Assembly: GCA_018105865.1 (NCBI GenBank)
Contig: CM030847.1
Coordinates: 12,070,886-12,134,885, forward strand
Direction: 5' to 3'
DNA: 64,000 nucleotides
Origin: Metaphire vulgaris
Taxonomy: Eukaryota; Annelida; Clitellata; Crassiclitellata; Megascolecidae
The notes below the pieces were generated by a model that saw only the letters and a list, made by a program, of their open reading frames with translations, ran no database searches and was not told the DNA's origin. Position numbers and translations under genes: made by a program. This document shows positions 48,901 to 60,900 of the stretch, piece after piece. Numbering within the stretch: position 1 is the stretch's first letter; the number at the start of each line of letters is the position of its first letter.

Positions 48901-51900
48901 TAACTTACAACAGATACTGCTGCCAGCTGCATTAAAGCTGACACCAACAATTAAAGTGCCAGTTCAGCCTAGTGATGCATAGAAGCAATAATTCATGAAA
49001 AAAGTGTACAGTTTCTGCTGTGTTGGGACATGTTGTGTCACCTGGGTGATGCTGCAGCAGTGTTGACTCATATAAAATTATAAAAACCGTATGGCTAAAG
49101 TTCTGAGAGTAGGCACCAAACTGTGCCAATGGGGTAGAATTAAAAGTGAAAAAGGTCAAGTTTATAAGATAATAAGATTTGTGTGAGAAGCTATATATAG
49201 TAAGGTGGTGAACATGAATGTTGACTGTGGAGGCTGAAAGGAATTTGGACAAAACAGAAACGAGAATCATAAGACTCATTCATGCTAGAAAATTAAAAGT
49301 AGGAACAGTCACCAGTAATCCAAGAATAAAGGCATAAAAAGCATGAGAGACATAGTGAGAAGAAAGAAACAAATAACGTGATTATGTTCAGCAAGAAGAG
49401 TGTGACAAAAGGCTTGAGCACTGCATGCCAGTGAACTTACTTAGTACTTAGTCCGTCCTCGTGCTGGAAGCACATCGGGCAGCACAGAATGTTCTCCAAC
49501 TACTCCGGTCCATGGCCAAATCTTGTGCCTCGCTCCATGACAAACCCATATAGACCAAATCTTGTTCGATTGTTTTCTTCCATGTTATCCTCGGTCTGCC
49601 TCTCTTTCTTTTGTTTTTTGGTTGCCAGTCCATTGCTTGCTTTGGGATTCGGTTGTTTTCCATGCGCTGTAGAGGTCCAAACCAGCGCATTCTTCGTTTT
49701 CTGAGGATCTCTTCCATTGTCTGTTGACCTGTCAATCTTCTAATTTCCACATTGTTGATCATATCTTTCCAGTGTATGTTCAGGATCTTCCACTGCCATT
49801 TATGGTGGGTACCCTCAAGCCGCTTCAGGTTTGCTTTAGACAGTGGCCACAATTCCGATTGATATAGAAGCGTGGAGAGTACATCAGCCTCATATAGTCT
49901 GATTGTAGTCCTTACACTGATCTTGGTACTCTTCCAGATATTAGTCAGTTTTGAAAATGCACCGTGTGCTTTACCAATCCTAGTTCTTATTTCTCTATCG
50001 CAGTTTCCATCCCTGTTTACTTGACTTCCCAGATAGCAGAATCCTTCCACTATCTCGATATCCTTACCGTCGATGTCCAGTTTCCCAATATTAGTGGTGC
50101 TATTGCTAGTTGTCATTATTTGGTTTTTTCAGCATTTATTCTTAATCCAATTTTCTCAGCTTCTGTTTTAGTATTCTCTGTAAGCTTTTTGATCTCATCC
50201 CATGTTGTTGAGAAGAGGGTTACATCATCAGCAAACTCTAAGTCTTTAAGGTTATCCTTGATTGTCCAATTTATTCCACTGTTGCATTCATTTGTAGCTC
50301 TTCTCATGATGTAATCCATTACCAGAAGAAATATCAGTGGTGACAGTACACATCCTTGTCTAACCCCCGATATTACCTGGAACCATTCGCTCAGATCGCC
50401 GTCTTGCCTCACGGCGCATCTGCTTCCTTGATAGAACTTTTTTATAATATTTATAATTTTCTCCAGGATGCCGTAAACACGTAGTATCTTCCACACCGTC
50501 GGCCTGTGTATGCTATCGAACACTTTGCGGAAATCAATGATATTGACGAATGTTGTAGTGTTTGTTGCCTCTGCTCTCTCTATGATCTGCCTTAGTGTAA
50601 ATATGTTGTCTGAACATGACCGACCTTTTCTGAAGCCTGCCTGCTCTTGTCTCAGCACATCGTCTACTGCATTTTTGATCCTTTGTAGGATTATACTTGT
50701 CATCACTTTGCCAGGGATAGACAAAAGGGTTATTCCCCTCCAGTTGTTGCAGTTCGAAAGGTCCCCTTTCTTAGGCAAGGGCAGAATCACTCCATCTTTC
50801 CAGTTATCAGGCCAGTGAACATTTACATTTTATCTTATATACACTTTTATAGCACCATAACAAAGTGATGGCATATATAATATTCAATAAATGGTTAAAA
50901 GCTAAAGAACATTAAACAATATTGAAATAACGCCTTTCAATAAATGGCATACCTGTGCAATAGGAAACCCAGACACTGGAAATGTGGACACTGCACATCC
51001 AGTTGAATAATCTGCCATAAATCTTGGATGGAAAGCAGCTTGCCAGAACCAACAAGGACAAGTTGGTACATTTAGGTAATCAAGAAATCGCAAAACAGAA
51101 TTAAACTTTTTATCTTGTTCTAAGTACCAGTTCTGACATAAAAATTCAGTTGAGACGGTCTTTCTTTCACAATGACTGGCTGTAGATTTAAAATACCACT
51201 GACCAGCTGGACCTAAAACACAGCACTTTTAGCTCAATCAAAGCAGATAGTGTCTAAAAATTTATTCAAATTATCATAAATTTTTTATTTATAAAATCAT
51301 ATCAGTAATATGTTGATTGTTGATAAGCATCAGTGTCATTTTACTCAAACACAACCATTCACAAAGCTTACTTACAGTTGTTGGTTAAGAGATGAAGCAC
51401 TAATAAAGCTAGAAGAGTTAATTAAATAATTAGTTAAGACTTAAGACACAAAAAACAGCACCAAGAACAAAAGTCTGTCTTTGTGGCATGAAAAAGAAAA
51501 TTGCTGTTTGAATTCCAAATTGCAGTTGTCACAGACAAATAGTAAGCAATACCAACTTACCAAGTGCTAATATAATTGCATTTTTTCAATAATTTTTCAA
51601 CCATATTGTAAGTAAGTAAAATCTCTTAAATTTATATAGCACTCTGGAGAGTAGTACAGCTACTACAGTAGTAGCTGCTTATTCTTATGTGCTTAATCTT
51701 TCTTGAAATAGCTATAGATAAAATGGTTTGACAGCCAGGCAAAGGTCAGTGTATCCATGAGGCAGCGGGTTGGGTTGTTATAGCTACGGAGGAAATGACT
51801 TTTGGAATAGGAAGGTTTTAAGTTTAGACCTATGCTTGAGAAGACAGTGAAGGAATTAAAGGAAATGAGGATTCAGAGCTTATTGTTTGACCATCGAGAG

Positions 51901-54900
51901 AGAGCCACGTGACCGAAGAGGTCACGTGGCTCGCCAGGACAAGAACATTCCAGCCCATCGCGCTCTTGCCTGCGCCATTGCTTGACGCACCGAGACGCGT
52001 CCTCCTCCGAGCTGGAGAAGACCTCCTGGCAGACCATGCCGTACATGGCCCCAGCAGATCGGCGATGGTCTTCCTTCCACAATTTTTCATGAATGGCACT
52101 CAGCCATCGGTCGCGGTCACAACTCGCGCAACACGAGATTGGCACAACGGACCTCTGTCGTCCATGTGAACAAATGAATGAATGAATGTTTGACCATGTC
52201 GTAGGCTGTGGAGGGAAGGTAGTTTGAGAACCAACGGTGAGATATACCTCTAATTCCATAGTAATTTAATTTTGTTAATATTTTATGATCAATTACATCA
52301 AAAGCCTTGGCTAAGTCAAAAAATGCCAATTGTATATTTATTTGATTAAAAGTTTTCTGTGAGTTTAAGTATTGGCATATAAGTTGCATGATTAGGTCTG
52401 AATCCAAATTCATCAGGAGAGAGCATGTTATTTTATTAAAATAATTAAGCAGTCTATTGAACATCGCTTCTTCAAAGACTTTAGATAAAATAGGTAATAT
52501 AGATATACCTAGGTTATAGGTTTGTCATAGGTTAATCATATTAGATTTGTCTCCATTTTTAATATAAAGAGATTACTTTGGCAATTTTTAGTTCATCAGG
52601 AATAGTTCCAGTTTTAAAGGAAATATTAGCAATTTCACATACAATTTTAGAAATAAATGGTGCACTTTTAATAACAATATTTTTATTAATATTACTATAG
52701 CTTATAGTATTTTTAGTTTTCAAGTTGTTAATTATGTCGTTAATTTCATGTGGAGTGGTGAGGCATAGACAGGGCTTTTTTGTAAAAAAAATATTTTCCA
52801 GGACGTAATGGTCGGAAGTCACTTGTCAACATGGCATAGCAGCCGTACATTTACTATAATCAATATAACACTATATAATGTGTCTTTAATTAACATGCTG
52901 AAGAAAACTCAACAAATGATTATTGAACTTTGAAAAATTATACTGAAAATAGATATAGTTCTAAATTTTCTAATTATGAATTTAATGTTGCAAGAAAAAC
53001 AGTCTTCAGATTTCCTGGAACACTGTTCCGCCTTGTTCCGGCACAAAAAAGCCTTGGGTATAAAGTAAAAGAGTGGTTATCTGGGTTATCAAGTAAGGTA
53101 GATAGGGTTATAACTTTTCCGGAAAAATAGAATGCCTTGAATTTTTCCGGAAAAATTCCGGAAACTTTCTAGCATGCATATTGTTAGAGGTTAACATACA
53201 GCAGTGGACAAAAGTAATTACCACAGCTAAAATACGAAGTTTTATTACATGTTTTGGCACATATCAGTAAAAACACAATTATTAAATAAACCGCCAAAAT
53301 CTGTTATCAAGGTGCCTTAGCAACTAATCTATACGATTCCTGATAAAAAATTAAAAACGTTTATAAGTTGACCATGGCATGAAATTTCATGAATTTCATA
53401 CTGTGGCAATTACTTTTGACTGCTACTGTAAGTTCATGTATGCTGTTAATTAGCGCTCATATCAGTAAAATTAGGTAACATTACGACAAAAATTGAATAA
53501 AAGCATTATTTTTGCAGCTACTGACAATATTGACTCTACAATTTTAGCTTTGCTGTTAACAAATGCCTAACAAATGAATAGTAATAAATAGTAATAATTA
53601 TAAATAGTAATAATAATAGTAGTAATAATAATAATAAATAGTAATAATAGTAGTAGTAATAAATAGTAATAATAATAAATAGTAGTAATAATAAATAGTA
53701 ATAATATTAATAAATAATAGTAAACATTTTCGGAATTTTTAAGTACAGGTAATAGTTTTATGATGATGTATTCAAAAGTAGTTACTGTAAGAATATCAGG
53801 TTCAATAATTTTGTAGCTAAGAGTTGAATCAATGAAGAATCCCTCTCCTCCTCCTCCTCCTTCTCCTCCTCTAATAGATGTAGGTCTTGATTTATGCTCA
53901 AATTTATATCCTTAAACTGAAATAGGAGTAGCTATCTCAGGTTCTAGTCAAGTCTCAGTTAAAGCTAACACTTTAATATTTAGTGTAGAGGTAAGTATAT
54001 TTATTTCCTCCATTTTTATATATACTACAGAAATTTAATTGCATTAAGTTAAAAGGTAATTTAAAGTTGAGATTATTAATAAAAGATACAGTGTTGTTAA
54101 TGTCAAGATAGTCAATATTGGGATAGTTAAAATTATTATAAAATTTATATCAGGTCATGGTCTAGTTTGTAATTACATAATCTATTTTGACAATTCTTAT
54201 TTATATGATAGATCATATTGTTAAAATTAGTATTAACACTTACATTATTTCTATATATTAAGTCAGGGTTGTCCAACCTTTTCAAGCGGAGGGCCAAATT
54301 CCAATTTTTAACCTGGTCCGGGGCCACTATAGAAGAAATCGTAATGCATTACATCACAAGAATAACAATTTTCAATTCACATTCTTAAAGTTTAATCGAC
54401 TGGTTCTAGTCAAACTGTTACACTGTTTCAGTCGTACTCGTACAATATTAGGCAGCTAGTCAAATACTTATACAGGCTTGCAAATAAGAGTTTAATGTTA
54501 AGTCTGACATTGGTTTTGTCAATACAAATGCTCTATATTGGCGCCTTCTGTCGACGCAGCAATTCTTATAACTCCACACAAGTGCTCATCCAGAAGAAGT
54601 GACCTCTGTTTAGTCTTAATGTTCTTCATTCTAGAAACATCTGTTTGCAAGAGTAAGTGCTACCAAATAGACACAATGTCTTTAAAGCTAGATTCACTAT
54701 GTTCTTTGGGAATGTTTACCCAGGAACATATCGGCCGTAAAAGTTAGCAAGTCCTTATGAATAAATGCAGCTTTCATGTCACTATTGTTGTAAAAGTCAG
54801 TGAGCTTCATTTGCAATGAATCTGGAACGCCAGCATGATCAGCTTCAAATGGGAAATTAACACACACGAGAGTTTATGAATATTATAGCACAACCAGTTA

Positions 54901-57900
54901 CTTTTGTATGAGATTATTAATTTGTACACTCAAAATTCTTAAGCAACGAAAAGATGGATTGCTTTATTACAATTTTGGAAGGCCTCGGCGGGCCGGATTG
55001 AAGTTGTCCGTGGGCCGGATTGTGGCCCGCGGGCCGCAAGTTGGACAACCCTGTATTAAGTCATCTAATGGAGAATTTGTTGTATCCATTTACTAAAGTT
55101 ACATACACTATTAATATTCAATCCAAACAAGGAGAAAAGAAAAATTACACACTAAATCTTAACTAGACTTATCTAACTTACAACTATAGAATCAGAACAT
55201 TAGTTAAGGTGAACAGTCTCAGAAAACTAAATTGATCTCATTATCTACGAAAGTTAAATCATAGTTTAGTTTAAATTTATCACAAATTTGAATAAAGAAA
55301 TTAAGTATTTATTGAGTTTTATGTTTAAAATATTTAATTTGAATAAAGAAATTAAGTATTTACCCAATGATCCTTTGATCCTGGGCAACTCATAAGCAAT
55401 GGGCGAACTTGATGTGTAAAACGTTTTTGAAAGTTGACGAAAATCGAACTGATCGAATGGCTCGGACTGGAAACCCTGAGAATTTGGGGTCTGCACTTTC
55501 CAGCCCATATTGTTATAGTTATAAACAGAATAAGTTCTGTGTGTCCTATAATCACTTGCCAAGACTAGCTGAAAGCAAGCCATCTGCATGAAAATAACAA
55601 CAAGAAAATGTATATAACTTAAGTAGTTCATTTGCATAATTATATAACTGATCCTGAAACTATGAAAACAAAACACACAAATTAAATCAACTTTCAAAAT
55701 AATTGGGGTACTGGTAGTAGGTATTGCAAGATTGAGATGGTACACTGATGCCTTCAAACTGCATAAGTTTACAGCTAAACTACCGTAACAAGTCAATAGA
55801 ATTCAAATATTTAGACATGGAGGTACTCACTTGTGAATTATAAAATTCACTTGGATATGGTGAAACATTATACCACGTGATTGTGCAGACCATGCTTGGC
55901 ACAAATCCGATGTCTCCCGTGTTCTTTTGAATTTGCTGAGTCACGAAATCGAAAACATATTTGTCACGGGCAAACAGAGGGTCTAGATCAGTGTCTGGCA
56001 CATCTCGTTTGTAGCAGTGATAATATATTGTACCATTGCCAGACGACAGATCTATGTCAGCCCAGAATGGTGCCATGATAGGTATTTTCTCCAAAAATAT
56101 ATTTGATGACAATGGGAATGATTCAGGTCTCCACAGCAGATGACATCGCTTGAAAGTTATGAATCCATTGACACTAATCTAAAGCAAGCACAAACAGATG
56201 TATACAAAATCTCGGTCAACCTAAATTTATTAATTTAATTTAATGGAATCATTGTCTGATTAAAATAACTTCTTTTTCTAAACCGAAAATTTGTCAAGAT
56301 TAAAGGAAGTAAAAGTAAGGAAATAATTGATGACAAATCATTAACTGAGGACATTTTATTATGTTTCAGTAGTTGGAAAATACACTCTACCTATGTAGAG
56401 CTGTACATAATTTTAAAAGTAAAACAGTAATAAACTAGCACATGTCAATCATAAAAGTATAATCTAGCACCAGAAATGTACCTTTTAATATGGATGCAAA
56501 TCAAGAGTACTTATTAGTCCTTTTAGAACAATATGCTGTGTTGCTGTGTCTGGCTAAATATATATCAGCTTAGCAACTGAGATATAGAAAAATTATTGCC
56601 CACACCATATCAATTAATTATCAGTTATTGAAGCAATGAAATTTTACAGTTGGGAGTAACAGTTTAGTAAGTAACTGCACAGAAAAGATATTCTCGGTTA
56701 TTTATTAACTCAAAACATTCCAAAGAACAATTTGCTTCATCGTGTCATATGTGAATATATCAAAATTGTTTGATGAATTAATTCTGCTGACATACTTATT
56801 AGATGCAACATTGCTATTATTCAGACAATTCTGAACATACACACAAACTTATGTTTTCTGTGTGTGCTGGTTTTTCATTACACTGGGAGTTTGACCAGGA
56901 GTTTGACTGCCCTCTGAATGTAACCTACCTGGACATTAAGGCTGCATTCGATTCAGTGGATTGGACCGCTTTATGGAATGCATTGCGCGCCAAAGGAATT
57001 CCAGATATTTTGCTCCGTCTGATAGAAGATTTGCACCAGAATACGGGAGCTAGCATCCGGGTCGGTCAAAATCTCTCTGCTCGATTCTCAACTACATCTG
57101 GTGTGAGACAGGGCTGTATACTCGCATCAATCCTCTTCTGCATTGCCATCGACTGGATCTTAGATCACATGTCTGTGAACCATGGCATTAGCGTCGGGTC
57201 ACACCGCTTCACAGACCTGGTCTACGCAGGCGATACAACTCTGTTTCTACCTTCTGCTAACAATGCCTCTGAATACCTCTCTAGTTTCAGCCATGCTTCT
57301 GCTCCACTTGGTATGGTTTCCTGGACTAAAACCAAGTTACAGAACCTAGGATGTGGATCACAGCCCCCCTCTATCATGGTTGATGGGGTGTTTGTTGAGT
57401 CAGTAGACAGTTTCACATACCTTGGTAGCGTGCAGTCCTCCAATGGACACTGTCATCAAGATCTGACCAGACGCATCACCCTAGCCTCTACTGCCATGTT
57501 CTCCCTGCACAATATCTGGCAGGACAGACGTTTCTCTCTGACCATCAAGCTCCGTCTGTACCAGACACTTGTTCTGTATGTCCTACTCTCTGCGGCCGAG
57601 ACCTGGACCTTACTCGCCTCGGAAGTAAGGAAGTTGGAAGCCTTCCATATGAGGTGCCAACGTCAGATCCTTGGAGTACACTGGTATGACTTCATTACCA
57701 ACGCGGAGATATCCTCGCGGATTGGATTACCATCACTCAATGATCTGATAAGTAGATGCCGCCTTGCCATTTTTGGACATGCAGCCCGCCTCAAAGAGAC
57801 AGTTCCTGTTCATCAAGCTCTCCGCTGCCACGTCGACCTATCCATCGGTCGTCCACCTGACTGATCATGGAAGCGCTGTCCTGGTCGTCCCAGGAAAAGA

Positions 57901-60900
57901 TGGATCGACCACATCCGTACCCAGACCAGCAAGATCCCATCTACTCTCTGCAGTCGTGCCATCCGGCGGGGTCATGGTCAATGACGCAACGGCCCCCACT
58001 GACCACACGCTTCTGATGATGATGATGATGATGGTTTTTCATTGAAAGAAAAGATGTAAAGTAAAGTCCTATTAACTTACAAATAGGCTATTGTATTGTT
58101 TACAGCCAAACCGGAAGGACTGCGGAAGTCTAATTTCAAGACACCCATCGTCCTGATCAAAGAATGAAGCAACATTGTCTTGATATTGTAATCCAAATGG
58201 AAAAAATTTGTCCAATTCTACAAAAAGAAAGACAAGCAGTTTGTGAAATCAAACCCATGAACATCAAAATTTAGGTCTCTTTAGTTTTTTGGCCATATTT
58301 CAGCAAACACTAAAGATATCAGCATGAAATTTGGCAATTAAATCAGAAACAATATGGCCTATAAATTTCATTTAAATCGCTACACACGGCCAAGATGTTA
58401 AATATCATAAAGGGGGCCAGTTTTTACTTTTACACCCTGTATATAAACTACTAACCAGCACAGTTTGATCCTTTCCAGCCATACGGACAGATGCATTGAT
58501 AGCCAGTGCTACTTATTTTACAGGTGCCTCCGAATTTACATGGATTACTAAGACAAGGATCTACACATAGAAACAAATAAATGTAAATTCTGATTAATGG
58601 CATGATCTTACTTTGCATAAGTTTGAATGCAACAGGTCAAATTTCAGATCTGGATCTGAGTTCAGGTCTAAAAATCCAATTATATCCATAAATGAATGCT
58701 ACATTGAAAATGTCCTGTCTGTTATGCCATGCCCAACAAAAGTCTGTGTGTCATATTTTCTTGATTTTATGCCCAATATCCATATTATTTGATATTTGTC
58801 AATGTATTAAATGCATTGGAGGAAGATGTTGGAAAAGAAACTCAAGCCTGAATTTCAGGGGAAGTTCTCATCTGGGTTTTGAATCAGTCATCAGCCCCTA
58901 CATATCCAGTACCTCGAATGATAACACACTGCAACACCTAGCATGGTGTGCTCCTAATGGTCTCTCCACATTAGGCTGATGACCTCAACACATGACTACC
59001 ATAAACATTAATCTTTTTTACAGTCTTACTTAGTGACCATCTATCTACTGACACCAAACACATTATTAAAATTGCACAATAGAAGTGGCTGATTGATGAT
59101 AGGTTTTAACTCTGTAAAAGGGGTCAACAAGTCTGATTTCTATGAAAAAGATACAAGTGCTATTATAATAACAAAGTACTTACTGTCAGGGCAAACAGGG
59201 CATTTATCTGGAATTTTGTTACAATAGTTGGTGTAGGTACTTGAATTCGCAGTACGTTTAGTTAACAAATTGCCAAGGCTGGGGCAGGTGTTCTGTGAAG
59301 AGCAATAGCGATAGTCATAAATATATGTTCCACGCACATCTACTAGAGTTTCCCGATGGCATACATCCTGCAAGTAAAACGTCACTAATCATTATTTTAT
59401 GATTTGTCCACTTCTCTCACCAAAAATACAAGGGTCATTTCATAAATAAGTTACAAAACAATGCAGTTTAGTTAGTTTTTACAATGAAACAAATCTAAAA
59501 TAATTTTTGAAGAAAATTTTATTTGGAACAACCTCGACAAAATTTAGTGATGACGTCACAGTGACGTCATCTGTAACCATTGAATATGGCAACGTTGCCA
59601 TTAAATGCATTGTGAAAGGAACAGCGTGCAGTTACCGGTATTCGTTTTTAATAGGCTAAGGGACTTAACGTGAATGCCATTCACTCTGAAATGTGCCAAA
59701 CATAATATGGTGACAAATGTTTTACAAGATCGGCGATACATTCTTGGTGTAATAAGTTTGCTCAAGGCAGAAAAAGTATTGCTGATGACAAACGACCTGG
59801 CCGGCATGCTGTTAAAACAATCGATGAGTTCACAAGGTCTGACCGTCACGAGTCAATTTCAGACATTGTTCTACACACCATTATGTCATTTACTCATACT
59901 CGTATATCTTTTCACTGATTCGTTAGATGTTTATTAGATTAAAATGTTCAAAGCGCTTTTGACATGGTATACCAGTTTTCTTAAGTAGGAGCCTCAGAGA
60001 CTCCCGATCAACCAATTGCTCAGAAATGGCTGCAATACCATCATATCTGAGCAAACTCTTCTTTTCAGTAAAACTTTTATCAGGAAATCCTATGGTTAAA
60101 ACCTTATTATGTAGTCTATCCACCTCAAATTTTGTTATTCTCAATAGATATACTTTCCTGTTACTCCCTACAGGGACTTTGACAACCGCAGACTACGAAT
60201 TATGTATGGTACTTGAGAATAAGCAGGTGCACTGTGCCAAGCCTTCTGACAGTGCTATAGAAATTCCATTTTACTTACTTACTTATTTCCATATATGCAT
60301 GCTTTAAAGTGAGTACCCATTTTGGTACATGTTTCCCAGCACTGCTTATTCATGGCAGAAAGACATCATACTAAACTTTCTACTAACATTAGTGTTAGGA
60401 CATTCTTGAAGAGTGGCATTGGTACATGATCGCCCAGAAGAGGAACAAACATAGCAAAATGGTTTTCCACATGGACAGGATGCACCTGATAGCAAGACAG
60501 AGAAAAACTGTTTACAGAATTTCTTCATCACAATTATTTTCATTGTTAAATTAATATAGACAATTTTCAAATATTAATGTCTGAATGTGTAGTCCATTGA
60601 GCTGAATCAAGTCAATAACTTCTATAGGTGGCGATCTGCCACAAAACTTGGAGGTGTCCAGACTTCCCATGGAATTGATGGAACTCATCCCACCCCCTTC
60701 TGCACTCTTCACTTTTCAATGGAGGTCCACACAATTTTCAAATGTAAAGATGCCCTAAGGTGAGTTTTAGTGCATTTTCTATACAGAATTATGTTCTTTA
60801 AAACTGTCCATGCTTGTTTATCTGCAACTGCTGCACATAAAAGCAATCCTAAAATCAGTATTTTAAAATATCTTAGACACTCCTTATCTTAAAAGCCATA

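Noticed and set aside
55581..55583. ATG of exon 7 as a start codon of a separate secreted protein (MACFQLVLAS looks signal-like)
   Set aside because: It follows a splice acceptor in phase with exon 6, and FQLVLASD is the conserved NIDO strand, not a signal peptide.
58021..58031. (GAT)n as an independent microsatellite
   Set aside because: It is the 3' tail of the RTE insertion, directly followed by the target duplication.
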